A stretch of 34,180 nucleotides of DNA, from the NCBI GenBank assembly GCA_964547995.1, contig CAZJRB010000085.1, positions 1 to 34,180 on the forward strand, in the 5' to 3' direction. Origin of the DNA: CAZJRB01 sp964547995. Lineage in GTDB: Bacteria > Planctomycetota > Planctomycetia > Pirellulales > Thermoguttaceae. The position numbers and the translations under genes are program-made. Shown in pieces: positions 8,300 through 16,462 of this stretch. The number at the start of each line of letters is the position of its first letter. Within the stretch, counting starts at the first letter, position 1. A model generated the notes under the pieces. It made no database searches and was not told the DNA's origin. It worked only from the letters and a program-made list of their open reading frames with translations.

Positions 8300-8827
8300 A
8301 TGCCGCGCCGCTCCTCTCCGCGCAAGCTGTCGAAAAGGCAATTGCGCACGCTGATTATCGTCGTTGCGGTTGCCGCGGCGGTCTTGCTGCGATGGTGGAA
8401 TCCCCGCGCCGACGCGCCGCCTTTGGAAGAAGGAGTTCCGTATCGGGTCAAGCGGGTCGTCGACGGCGATACGCTGCTCTTGACCGGCGGCGCAAGGATT
8501 CGCCTCATCGGCGCCGACACGCCCGAAACGGTCAAGCCGAACTGGCCTGTCGAACCGTGGGGGCCGGAGGCAACCGAGTTCACCCGCAACTTCGTCCGCG
8601 GCGCCGACGTCTTTCTGGAGTTCGACGGACCGCGAATCGACCAGTACGACCGCGTGCTCGCCCACGTCCGGGTCGGCGACCGGATGCTCGGCGAGGAGCT
8701 GATCCGCGCCGGACTCGCCCGGGCCGAAACCCGCTACGACTACAGCGAAACGGCCAAGTCCCGCCTCCGCGCCGCGGAATCAGAAGCCAAGGCCGCGGGC
8801 CGCGGGATCTGGTCCCGGCGCGAGTAG
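8300..8827 (+). CDS. membrane-anchored thermonuclease (SNase-like) protein
   Basis: The 175-residue product has a basic N-terminus, one membrane segment (about 17-32, TLIIVVAVAAAVLL) and then a staphylococcal-nuclease (SNc) domain. Ca-dependent catalysis in this family uses residues visible here: Asp in VVDGDT, the first Arg in RIRLIGADTPE (Arg68), Asp73 and Glu76 of the same motif, and the second Arg in YDRVLAHV (Arg118). All expected active-site residues are present, so it is probably an active extracytoplasmic nuclease tethered to the membrane, perhaps used to degrade extracellular DNA or RNA. It follows the CxxC protein after 2 bp, an operon-type spacing. Confidence 0.88.
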   Translation: MPRRSSPRKLSKRQLRTLIIVVAVAAAVLLRWWNPRADAPPLEEGVPYRVKRVVDGDTLLLTGGARIRLIGADTPETVKPNWPVEPWGPEATEFTRNFVRGADVFLEFDGPRIDQYDRVLAHVRVGDRMLGEELIRAGLARAETRYDYSETAKSRLRAAESEAKAAGRGIWSRRE

Positions 8828-8951
8828 TGGGTGGTGGGTGTTGAGTGGTGAGTATTGTGGTTGGCCACTGGAACAAACGCCCCCGCACTGCGTGCGGGGG
8901 TTCTGCGGCGTCCCGCCCTGCCCTTGCAATTCTTGATGAGGTGCGATACCT

Positions 8952-9178
8952 TGTAAAGCCGCGACCAATGGTCGCGGAGAAGTGGGACACGCTTTGCGAA
9001 CGACAGGGCTTGCGCGACCACTGAGGCTGTGACTTTTTGGCGTTTGACACGTTCAGTCTGTAGGGAACGCCCTCTGTGGCGTTCCGGGAAGCAGCAACGA
9101 GCGTGTTTTCCGGGTTTCGGAACGCCACAGAGGGCGTTCCCTACAAAAAGTCACAGCCTCACGGGTCGCGGCTTTACA
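8952..9178. repeat. composite nested palindromic element, copy 3 (best preserved)
   Basis: Three concentric inverted repeats are seen. The outer is TGTAAAGCCGCGACC (8952) with GGTCGCGGCTTTACA (ending 9178). The middle is GAGGCTGTGACTTTTTG (9023) with AAAAAGTCACAGCCTC (ending 9160). The inner is CTGTAGGGAACGCCCTCTG with its complement (9058-9145). The gap between the left outer and middle arms includes GGTCGCG and GCGCGACCAC, which can also pair. It fills the gap between the nuclease gene and the kinase-fold gene. Confidence 0.88.
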
Positions 9179-9218
9179 GCACGAACGGCAACAGTTCACC
9201 AAGACACGGTTGAAGACA

Positions 9219-10367
9219 ATGCCCGACGAATTTGATCCCTACCACACGTGGCTGGCCATCCCGGCGGACGAGCAGCCGCCGAACCATTACCGGTTGCTGG
9301 GAGTGCGGTTGTTTGAAGACGATATGGACGTGCTGCTAAACGCCGCCGACCAGCGCATGGCGCACCTGCGTTCGTTTCAGTCGGGTAAGCGGGCCGAGAC
9401 CGCAGACCGGTTGCTCAACGAAGTCTCGCTGGCGCGTCTGTGCCTTCTCGATCCGCGGAAGAAAGCGACCTACGACGCCCGGCTGGGCACGTCGTCACCA
9501 CCGGAAACCGCCGGCCGGCAACACGCCGACGACGTCGACGGCACCGTCTTCGGCGAGTACGTGCTTCTCGACCAGATCGGCAAGGGCACCACCGGGCACG
9601 TCTTCAAGGCGAAACACACCACCATGGGACGTATCGTCGCTCTGAAGACATTGCTGGCCGACATGACCAGCACGGAAGACAAGGTGGCAAGGTTCCGCCG
9701 CGAGGTCAAAATCCTCTCGCAACTGAGCCATCCGAACCTGGTGACGGCCTACGACGCCGGCGAGCGCGACGGGGTCCATTACCTGATCATGGAATACGTC
9801 GACGGCGAGACGCTTACGTCGCTGCTGCGGCGCGCCGGGCCGCTTTCGGTCGAGCACGCGATCAACTACGTGTTGCAGGCGGCCGGCGTCCTGGGATTCG
9901 TCCACGCCAACGGTATCCAACACAGCAACGTCAAGCCGAGCAACCTGATGGTCAATCGGCAAGGCGTCGTCAAGCTGACCGGGCTGGGGCTGGCGCGAAT
10001 CGACTTGCGGATTACGCCGCTCGATGCCGATGTCGAGGATGCTGCAACAGCGGGGCGGGTGATGGGAACCATCGACTACATGGCGCCCGAACAGACCATG
10101 CCCGGCAGCAAGGTCGACTACCGTGCCGACATCTACGCCCTCGGCTGCACGCTCTACACGCTGCTGTCGGCCAAACCCCCTTATTCGATGAAAACGCTGC
10201 ACGAGAAGATCGTTGCCCACCGCTCTGCTCCGGCGCCGTCGCTGTTCGAGTGGCGGTCCGACATCCCGTATGCGCTCGACACCATTTTCCGGCGGATGTT
10301 GGCGAAACGTCCGGAAGAACGTCCCCGGTCGATGAACGAGGTTATCACGGGATTGCAGGCGATCTGA
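9219..10367 (+). CDS. J-like N-terminal module plus protein kinase fold, probable pseudokinase
   Basis: The 382-residue product starts with the planctomycete module FDPYHTWLAIP-EQPPNHYRLLGV and helical ADQRMAHLRSFQSGKRAE (residues 5-90), then a Hanks-type Ser/Thr kinase domain (about 111-382). Present are the glycine loop GKGTTGHVF (121-129), ATP lysine K143 in VALK, alpha-C Glu162 and MAPEQ (288-292). The catalytic loop reads HSNVKPSN (235-242), so the HRD aspartate is Asn237. The DFG position reads TGLG (254-257), so the Mg-binding aspartate is Gly255. Loss of both makes phosphotransfer unlikely and suggests a scaffold or allosteric role. There is no membrane segment. ATG at 9219 is chosen over TTG at 9210. 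It is convergent with a STAS gene 14 bp away. Confidence 0.9.
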   Translation: MPDEFDPYHTWLAIPADEQPPNHYRLLGVRLFEDDMDVLLNAADQRMAHLRSFQSGKRAETADRLLNEVSLARLCLLDPRKKATYDARLGTSSPPETAGRQHADDVDGTVFGEYVLLDQIGKGTTGHVFKAKHTTMGRIVALKTLLADMTSTEDKVARFRREVKILSQLSHPNLVTAYDAGERDGVHYLIMEYVDGETLTSLLRRAGPLSVEHAINYVLQAAGVLGFVHANGIQHSNVKPSNLMVNRQGVVKLTGLGLARIDLRITPLDADVEDAATAGRVMGTIDYMAPEQTMPGSKVDYRADIYALGCTLYTLLSAKPPYSMKTLHEKIVAHRSAPAPSLFEWRSDIPYALDTIFRRMLAKRPEERPRSMNEVITGLQAI

Positions 10368-10381
10368 GCGGATCGCACCGG

Positions 10382-10756
10382 TCACTTCGCCACGAAACGC
10401 CCTTCCTTGGCAAACGCGGCCAGCGCCGCGGCGCCGTCGTCGTAGATGTCGAAAACCTTGTCCATCCTGGTGATCTGAAAGACCTGCTGCAAGTCGTTGG
10501 AGACGCTGCACACCTTCACGGCCAGGTCGAGTTCCTTGCACTTCTTGCCGATGCGGATCAGCATTCCCAGGGCGGCCGACGACATGAACTTCACCATGCG
10601 AAAATCGAACAATACGTTCGGCTGCTCGGCCTTCTCCAGCAAACTCACCACGTCGCCGTGCATCTGCTCGATGGCCGCCTCGTCCAGGATTTTCGCTTCG
10701 GTCGGATAGAGCGTCAGGACCTGGGCGGTGGCCCTGTAGGTTACGGACGACTCCAT
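10382..10756 (-). CDS. STAS-domain protein, anti-sigma factor antagonist-like
   Basis: The 124-residue product is a single STAS domain. The core strand-turn-helix reads VLFDFRMVKFMSSAALGMLIRIG; Ser60 occupies the position phosphorylated in SpoIIAA/RsbV-type antagonists, and the preceding residue is Ser59 where many have Asp. In that family the dephosphorylated form binds an anti-sigma kinase and frees a sigma factor. No RsbW-type partner lies in the window, but a kinase-fold protein is convergent at 9219-10367 and an RpoD-type sigma factor lies at 27418. The start ATG at 10756 fits the usual N-terminal strand. STAS domains also serve other sensory complexes, so the partner is unknown. Confidence 0.88.
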   Translation of the reverse strand: MESSVTYRATAQVLTLYPTEAKILDEAAIEQMHGDVVSLLEKAEQPNVLFDFRMVKFMSSAALGMLIRIGKKCKELDLAVKVCSVSNDLQQVFQITRMDKVFDIYDDGAAALAAFAKEGRFVAK

Positions 10757-10857
10757 GGCCTTTCCTCGTGACGGGTGATGGGTTCACAGTCTTGGGGGCG
10801 AAGAAACCTCATTATCGGGAATTTTCGGGGCAGTGCAATGCCTGGGCGTCCCCCGCC

Positions 10858-10942
10858 GGTGGGAACTTGTGAAGGAACCCACCGGATGGTAAAATTCCGG
10901 GTTCTACGCTGTAGGGTGGGACAAGCGAAGCGCCGGCCCACC
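10858..10942. repeat. two adjacent small palindromes in the STAS-leuB gap
   Basis: GGTGGG...CCCACC arms occur twice: 10858-10883 and 10915-10942. The second contains GTGGGACAAGCGAAGCGCC, a REP-like motif common between bacterial genes. The gap is divergent, so these stems would lie in the leuB leader. Confidence 0.5.
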
Positions 10943-10989
10943 ACGCTGGACTACGGGATCACACCACATAAGAAAGCTGGACTTCAAAC

Positions 10990-12060
10990 GTGAGCAACAC
11001 CGACATTCTCAGGCTTGCCGTCATCGGCGGCGACGGGACCGGCCCGGAGGTGGCCGCCGAAGGCGTCAAGGTCCTCGGGGCCGTCGCCGCGATGGAAGGC
11101 ATCAACTACCAAACCAAGGACTTCGACTACGGCGGTGACCGATACCTGGCCACCGGCGAGGTCCTGCCCGAGGGAGCACTCGACGAGCTCGGCGCCTTCG
11201 ACGCCATCCTGCTCGGGGCCGTCGGCCATCCCGACGTCGCGCCCGGCATCCTCGAAAAGGGCCTATTGCTGAATCTCCGCTTCCACTTCGACCAGTACAT
11301 CAACCTCCGCCCGGTGAAGCTCTACCCCGGCGTCGAAACCCCCCTGGCCGGCCGCGGACCCGACGACATCGACTTCGTCGTGGTCCGCGAGAACACCGAG
11401 GATATGTACGCCGGAATGGGCGGGTTCCTCAAGAAAGGAACGCCCGACGAAACGGCCATCCAAACCGCCATCTACACCCGAAAGGGATGCGAGCGCTGCA
11501 TCCGCTGGGCATTCGAGTACACCCGAAAACGAAACAAGAAAAAGCAGCTCACCCTGGTCGCCAAGACCAACGTGCTGACCTACGGCCACGACCTCTGGGA
11601 CCGGACGTTTCAGGAAGTGGCCAAGGAGTATCCCGACGTTACGCCCGATTACAACCACGTCGACGCCTGCTGCATGTGGATGGTCAAAAACCCCGACTAC
11701 TACGACGTGATCGTCACGACGAACATGTTCGGCGACATTATCACCGACCTGGCCGGGATCCTCCAGGGCGGGATGGGTGTGGCCGCCGGCGGAAACATCA
11801 ACCCCGAACCCGGCGGAACCAGCATGTTCGAGCCGATGGGCGGAAGCGCACCGAAATACACCGGAAAAGGCGTGATCAACCCGATCGCCACGATCAGCGC
11901 CGTCGCCATGCTGCTCGAACAGGCCGGCCACGAAAACGCCGCCGCCCGCGTCCTCAAGGCGATCGAATTTGTCACAGGAAACAAGATGAAGAGCCAGGCC
12001 GCCGGAAAGATGGGCTACAGCACTACGGAAGTCGGCGACCTGGTCTGCGAGGCGCTTTGA
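10990..12060 (+). CDS. leuB: 3-isopropylmalate dehydrogenase (isocitrate/isopropylmalate dehydrogenase family)
   Basis: The enzyme oxidises and decarboxylates 3-isopropylmalate with NAD in leucine synthesis. The 356-residue product matches family length and motifs: AVIGGDGTGPEVAAEG at the N-terminus, NLRFHFDQYINLRPVKLYPG for substrate contacts, VVRENTEDMYAG, and the signature TTNMFGDIITDLAGILQGGMG with metal-binding aspartates. The order LLLNLRF-INLRP is closest to short LeuB forms such as those of actinobacteria. Related tartrate/malate dehydrogenases share most motifs, and the unusual DYNHVDACCMWMVKNP stretch leaves some doubt about the substrate. No other leu genes are in the window. The start is a GTG at 10990. 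The next gene begins 10 bp downstream, so the two are likely co-transcribed. Confidence 0.85.
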   Translation: MSNTDILRLAVIGGDGTGPEVAAEGVKVLGAVAAMEGINYQTKDFDYGGDRYLATGEVLPEGALDELGAFDAILLGAVGHPDVAPGILEKGLLLNLRFHFDQYINLRPVKLYPGVETPLAGRGPDDIDFVVVRENTEDMYAGMGGFLKKGTPDETAIQTAIYTRKGCERCIRWAFEYTRKRNKKKQLTLVAKTNVLTYGHDLWDRTFQEVAKEYPDVTPDYNHVDACCMWMVKNPDYYDVIVTTNMFGDIITDLAGILQGGMGVAAGGNINPEPGGTSMFEPMGGSAPKYTGKGVINPIATISAVAMLLEQAGHENAAARVLKAIEFVTGNKMKSQAAGKMGYSTTEVGDLVCEAL

Positions 12061-12070
12061 GGAAGACCCC

Positions 12071-13216
12071 ATGCCCGTCATGCAAAGCCCGCCGGGTGCC
12101 TATGCCTTGATCGACGGGCGGTGCTATCTCTATTTCGCGGGTACCGGCTATCTCGGGCTTCAGTCGCGTGCGGAGGTGATCGGGGCCGCTTGCGAAGCCG
12201 TTGCGAAATACGGCATCGGCAGTGCCACCTCGCGGCTGCGGACCGGCTTCGGCGACACCCCGCCGGTCCTCGAGGTCGAGCGGCTGGCCGCCGAGTTTTT
12301 CGACCTCGCCGACGCCTTCTACTTTGCCTCGGGCTACTTCGGCGCCACGATCCTTGCGACGGTGTTTCGCGAGGAGTTCGACGCGGTGTTCGTCGACGAG
12401 CTTTCGCACTACAGCATCTTCGACGCGGCCCGATTGGCCGACCGGCCGGTGTTCACGTTCCGGCACCGCAACGCGGCCGATCTCCGGGAGCATCTCGGCG
12501 GAGACCTGCCGCCCGGCGGACGGCCTTTGGTCCTGACCGACGGGGTGTTCGCCGTTTCGGGAAAGATTGCACCCGCAACCGAGTATTACGGCGTGCTCAA
12601 AGAGTTTCCCGGCGCGATTCTGGCCGTCGACGACGCCCACGCCCTGGGGGTGCTCGGCGGGCGCGGACGCGGAACCTTCGAGGACGCCCGCTTGTGGGAC
12701 GCCGGGGTCAACTGCCACCCGGCCGCCGAAGACGCCGACGGCCCGCGGCTGCTGCTCTGCGGCACGTGCAGCAAGGCGATCGGCGGCTACGGCGGCATCA
12801 TCCCCGGCTCGCGGGCGTTCATCGACCGGCTGAAGACGACCTCGCACCTCTATTCCGGCGCCAGCCCGCCCCCGATTCCAACCGCCGCAGCGACCGCCAA
12901 GGCCATCGAGCTGATCCTCGACGAACCGGGACTCCGCAGGCAGCTACAGCAAAACGTTTCGCTGCTGAGAGAGGGATTGCGGGGCCTCGGCTTCGACATC
13001 GAGGAGTCGCCGGTGCCGATCGTCAGCCTCACCATCGGCGACGCCGCGAACATGGTGCGGATTCAGCACGACCTTGCGTTGCGCGGCATCTGCATCACCT
13101 ACTTCGCCGCCTACTCCGGCGTCGGGCCCGAAGGCGCTTTGCGCATTGCCGTCTTTGCCACCCACACCCCCGAAATGATCGGCATGTTGCTCGACGCGCT
13201 GAAACCGCTCGTGTAA
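12071..13216 (+). CDS. AONS/KBL-family PLP-dependent acyltransferase (BioF-like)
   Basis: The 381-residue product belongs to the alpha-oxoamine synthase family, PLP enzymes that condense an amino acid with an acyl-CoA. Visible motifs: substrate glycine-rich region YLGLQSRAEVIGA, GSATSRLRTGFGDT, the PLP-stacking DELSHYSIFDAAR (His113), VDDAHALGVLG (PLP-contacting Asp188 and His190), and the Schiff-base lysine Lys235 in GTCSKAIGGYGG. All catalytic residues are present. Candidates are 8-amino-7-oxononanoate synthase (biotin), 2-amino-3-ketobutyrate CoA ligase, serine palmitoyltransferase or another member; with leuB upstream and no bio genes the substrate cannot be fixed. The N-terminus is shorter than in BioF. 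ATG at 12071 follows AGGAAG. Confidence 0.85.
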   Translation: MPVMQSPPGAYALIDGRCYLYFAGTGYLGLQSRAEVIGAACEAVAKYGIGSATSRLRTGFGDTPPVLEVERLAAEFFDLADAFYFASGYFGATILATVFREEFDAVFVDELSHYSIFDAARLADRPVFTFRHRNAADLREHLGGDLPPGGRPLVLTDGVFAVSGKIAPATEYYGVLKEFPGAILAVDDAHALGVLGGRGRGTFEDARLWDAGVNCHPAAEDADGPRLLLCGTCSKAIGGYGGIIPGSRAFIDRLKTTSHLYSGASPPPIPTAAATAKAIELILDEPGLRRQLQQNVSLLREGLRGLGFDIEESPVPIVSLTIGDAANMVRIQHDLALRGICITYFAAYSGVGPEGALRIAVFATHTPEMIGMLLDALKPLV

Positions 13217-13226
13217 GAACGCCGGC

Positions 13227-13658
13227 GCCGGGGTGCCATGCCCACGCTTGCGTGGGCATGTGGGAACGTGTAGAATTCTTCCTGTAGTTGAAGCGATCGA
13301 TCGAATGCCGACCATTGCTCGGTCCTGACGGATTACGTCACGCCGGGGTGCCATGCCCACGCTTGCGTGGGCATGTGGAAACGTGTAGCCGGGGTGCCAT
13401 GCCCACGCTTGCGTGGGCATGTGGGAACGTGTAGAATTCTTCCTGTAGTTGAAGCGATCGATCGAATGCCGACCATTGCTCGGTCCTGACGGATTACGTC
13501 ACGCCGGGGTGCCATGCCCACGCTTGCGTGGGCATGTGGGAACGTGTAGAATTCCCCCATTAGTCGAGGCGATTGATTACGTGTCGACCGTTAGTCGACA
13601 CGGACGGACTACGTCACGCCGTTCGATACCGCGACATGCCCACGCGAGCGTGGGCATG
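13227..13658. repeat. REP array left of the RAYT gene
   Basis: Five copies of a 24-bp palindrome of the form CATGCCCACGC-TTGC-type core lie at 13237-13260, 13352-13375, 13398-13421, 13513-13536 (one orientation) and 13635-13658 (opposite orientation). The first four sit in longer direct repeats of about 115 bp. The units at 13227 and 13388 look identical over the whole length, including TGTAGTTGAAGCGATCGATC and ATTGCTCGGTCCTGACGG. The unit at 13503 is a diverged version and that at 13343 is truncated. The array ends just upstream of the transposase start. Confidence 0.93.
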
Positions 13659-13685
13659 GCACCCATGGCACCCTTCTGGCCCAGA

Positions 13686-14279
13686 ATGAAACGGCCCCAC
13701 CGAAAACGCTGCAGGCGGTATGACGTCGAGGGCGACGCCCATCATCTGACGTTCTCGTGTTTTCAGCGACTCCCGTTATTCTCGCGAGAACGTTCGTGCC
13801 GTTGGATGCTTGATGCGTTGCAGCTTGGGCGCGACCAGGGCAAGTATGACCTTTGGGCGTATGTGATCATGCCTGAACACGTACATCTGGTGCTTTGGCC
13901 GCATGCAAACGTCAAGATATCGCAGATTCTCACGACGCTGAAACAGTCGGTGTCGAAACGGGCTTTGTTGTGGCTTGGTGAACACTCGCCGGAATTCCTC
14001 GCGAAACTGGAACACGTTCGCCCGAACGGGCAGCGTTCCTACCGATTCTGGCAGCGCGGCGGCGGGTACGACCGCAATCTGCGGTCGGTTTCCGACATCC
14101 ATGAGAAGATCAAATATATTCACGGCAATCCGGTTCGCCGTGGTCTGGTTGGGCGCGCGGATGATTGGCCGTGGTCGAGTTGTCGTGCGTGGGAGACGGG
14201 CAAAGACGATCCGATTCCCATCGACCGCGAGTCGTTACCGATGTTGACACCGGGAGATATGCCTCGTGGTCGCGCGTAG
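13686..14279 (+). CDS. REP-associated tyrosine transposase (RAYT, Y1/IS200-like)
   Basis: RAYTs are single-strand HUH nucleases thought to mobilise REP palindromes. The 197-residue product has the fold signature HHLTFSCFQRLPLF, the metal-binding pair in MPEHVHLVLWP (His65, His67), a conserved helix ILTTLKQSVSKRALL, FWQRGGGYDRNL, and the catalytic tyrosine region KIKYIHGNPVRRGLV (Tyr144). It ends with WPWSSCRAW. All key residues are present and the frame is intact, so it may be active. ATG at 13686 begins the usual basic start MKRPHRKRCRRYD; an upstream extension would translate REP DNA. Identical palindromes flank the gene on both sides, and two more lie 15 kb away (29189-29256). Confidence 0.95.
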   Translation: MKRPHRKRCRRYDVEGDAHHLTFSCFQRLPLFSRERSCRWMLDALQLGRDQGKYDLWAYVIMPEHVHLVLWPHANVKISQILTTLKQSVSKRALLWLGEHSPEFLAKLEHVRPNGQRSYRFWQRGGGYDRNLRSVSDIHEKIKYIHGNPVRRGLVGRADDWPWSSCRAWETGKDDPIPIDRESLPMLTPGDMPRGRA

Positions 14280-14283
14280 CTCA

Positions 14284-14569
14284 CATGCCCACGCAAGCGT
14301 GGGCATGGCACCCATGCTTCTGTGTTGAACTGTCCATTACATACTTCAAGAGAAGCCGGGGTGCCATGCCCACGCTTGCCGTGGGCATGTGGGAACGTGT
14401 AGAATTCCCCCATTAGTCGAGGCGATCGATTACGTACCGACCGTTACTCGACACGGACGGACTACGTCATGCTGTTCGATACCGCAGCATGCCCACGCAA
14501 GCGTGGGCATGGCACCCGTGTACGTCATGCTGTTCGATACCGCAGCATGCCCACGCAAGCGTGGGCATG
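14284..14569. repeat. REP array right of the RAYT gene
   Basis: Four palindromes of the same family occur at 14284-14307, 14365-14389 (25 bp, core CTTGCCG), 14488-14511 and 14546-14569. The second has the orientation of the left array; the others are inverted. The last two are in a tandem 58-bp direct repeat with TACGTCATGCTGTTCGATAC. Mixed orientation gives inverted REP pairs (BIME-like) on both sides of the transposase. Confidence 0.92.
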
Positions 14570-14611
14570 GCACCCGTGCATGTGTGGGAACGTCTTCCCC
14601 GGCAGCACCCG

Positions 14612-16309
14612 CTACCCGCTTTCCTCCCCCCTGCCCTCTTCCTTCTCCCCACTTCCCTCTTTCTCCCCTGTCTTCTGTCCACTGTCCTCTGTCCTCTCCC
14701 CACTTTCCTCTTTTTCTTTCAACAACTTGTCGAGTTTCCAGGGCACGGCCAGCACCGAGCGAATGAGGTCGACCGAGAGGTAGTAGGCCAGGAAGAGGAC
14801 GTAGACCGCAAACGGCAGCAGGGCAAACAGCACGATCAGGCGCATCGCCCGAAGCGCCGACTGCTCGATGGGGATCCGGCCGGCAAGCGCCCCTTCGTAC
14901 TCTGCAAAAAACGGCTTCACCGGGGGTTCCGCCCATAGGTCCGCCGGATCGGCGTCCCCGTCAACGGCCGTTGCCGTTTGCCCGACGACCGCCGCCTCGC
15001 TGTCGCCGGCAGGGCCTATCTCGACAAACGGCACCGCGTAGCACGCCAACAGCACGGCAATCGTTCCGTAGAGCACGCCCGCGCCGAACGCCACCGGCAC
15101 GACCCGGGCAAGGAGCTTTATCAAGAACGAGAAGACGCCGATCGCCTCTTCGCCGGGGGCCGTCCGCGGGACGACCTCGATGCTCAGGCACGCGGGAACC
15201 AGCGAGACCAGCGCAGCGAATTCACCGACGACAAACACCGCAAGTCCCAGGAAAATCAACACGTATTCGCCGTCGCGAACGGCCGGCATCACCAACACGG
15301 CCAGCGCGGCCAGCCCGGCAACCATCGCCAGCACGGCGAAGCTGTCGGGAAAGGCGGTCGAGGAGAGCCGGCCGCTCGTCTGACGGTTCAGCCGCCGCAA
15401 GACGGCCGTGAAACGCTCGGCCACGTATTGCAGCACCAGCAGCGTGAGTATCCAGACGAGTCCGAAAACGAGAATCCTTGCACTGCCGGCCCCCACGACC
15501 ACCGGAAACAGCGCCCCGGCGACCATCGCTGCGTAGAGTCCGAAATGGCCCATGACGGAAAATATCCTCGCCAGCGAGTCGACCAGCGCCGGCGTCAGGC
15601 CGGGTCGGACGCCGTCGAGCAGCGCGTCGAAGAAGTGCCGGCCCGCCGGCCTCGCCTTCGCCGGGGCGCCGCCGGCCGCCTGCGCCCACGGCGACTGTAC
15701 CGGCGCCGTCCGTCCCGACGGCGGCGGCGGACCGATCGATTCCTGCGAGGCCGATACCTGCTGCGAATCCCTTGGGAGGACAATCGCCCCCGACGGATCG
15801 ATCGGCGGGGCCGGGATCGCGCCCGAACTGGACCCGCTCACCGCGGGAGGAACCGGACCGCTCGCGTCCGGAGGGGTCGGAACGGCCGCCCCGAACGCCG
15901 ATGCCGGGGCCGCCGGCACGCCGCCCGGCGCCGAAACGTCCGACGCCTCCGAACCCGCAGCCGCGGGAGCGTCGCCCGATGGGGGAGCACTCGGCGCGGC
16001 GAAATCCGGCGTATCGAACCCCCCGCTCAGATCCGGTGCATCGGAACTCGCACTCCCAGGCGGTGCCGCCGGGCCGCCCGGTATCGTCGTGCCCGCCGGC
16101 GGTTCCGTACCGGGCAGTTCCGGCTCGGGCGGCTGGATCCGGCGAAACAGCTTCTTCACATGATTCGCCGCCTTCCAATCCTCCATCCCGTCGCGCCACA
16201 CCAGATCGTCCGGCTGCAACTCCCCCGCATCCGCCAGCCGCTTCAACTCCGTCGGGCTCACCGGACCAAGCTGCTGATCGCCCTTGGCGTAATACCACTC
16301 AACTGCCAT
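14612..16309 (-). CDS. GYF_2-domain membrane protein with Pro/Ala-rich linker
   Basis: The 565-residue product has an N-terminal GYF_2 (DUF4339-type) domain, EWYYAKGDQQLGPVSPTEL...ADAGELQPDDLVWRDGMEDW (residues 4-47). This small fold is common in membrane proteins and thought to bind proline-rich peptides. It is followed by a Pro/Ala/Gly/Ser-rich linker (about 58-220) and about seven hydrophobic segments (about 230-530). The membrane part resembles no family I can name. The final 35 residues (EKEESGERTEDSGQKTGEKE and on) are encoded by a low-complexity tract, not by protein-like sequence, so the original stop was probably upstream near LDKLLKE. The linker could itself be the ligand of a GYF domain. 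The gene is monocistronic, convergent with the RAYT region. Confidence 0.8.
   Translation of the reverse strand: MAVEWYYAKGDQQLGPVSPTELKRLADAGELQPDDLVWRDGMEDWKAANHVKKLFRRIQPPEPELPGTEPPAGTTIPGGPAAPPGSASSDAPDLSGGFDTPDFAAPSAPPSGDAPAAAGSEASDVSAPGGVPAAPASAFGAAVPTPPDASGPVPPAVSGSSSGAIPAPPIDPSGAIVLPRDSQQVSASQESIGPPPPSGRTAPVQSPWAQAAGGAPAKARPAGRHFFDALLDGVRPGLTPALVDSLARIFSVMGHFGLYAAMVAGALFPVVVGAGSARILVFGLVWILTLLVLQYVAERFTAVLRRLNRQTSGRLSSTAFPDSFAVLAMVAGLAALAVLVMPAVRDGEYVLIFLGLAVFVVGEFAALVSLVPACLSIEVVPRTAPGEEAIGVFSFLIKLLARVVPVAFGAGVLYGTIAVLLACYAVPFVEIGPAGDSEAAVVGQTATAVDGDADPADLWAEPPVKPFFAEYEGALAGRIPIEQSALRAMRLIVLFALLPFAVYVLFLAYYLSVDLIRSVLAVPWKLDKLLKEKEESGERTEDSGQKTGEKEGSGEKEEGRGEESG
14613..14725. repeat. 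low-complexity CTCT/CCACTTT tract
   Basis: Pyrimidine-rich on the plus strand, it is made of imperfect units such as TCCTCTGTCC, CCCACTTCCCTC and CTTCTGTCCACTG. It encodes the atypical C-terminus of the GYF_2 protein on the other strand. Confidence 0.75.
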
Positions 16310-16462
16310 GAATTCTTCCCAAGCACAGACGGCACCCCACTATCTATCCTGACTCCCCCGGCCAAAACTTGCAAGGGGGGGCCTGCCGGCCCTGTTCGAT
16401 CCAACCTGGATCGGAAGGACGCAAACTCCTATGAGTCTAACGGGGAGTTTGAACTCCAAGCC

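Noticed and set aside
9219..9490. Reading the N-terminal module as an active DnaJ domain
   Set aside because: The HPD tripeptide needed to stimulate DnaK is absent; only the helical layout is J-like.
13227..14569. Possible CRISPR array from regularly repeated 24-bp palindromes
   Set aside because: Spacing is irregular, the spacers are themselves repeated, orientation changes, and a RAYT gene sits in the middle; this is a REP/BIME array.
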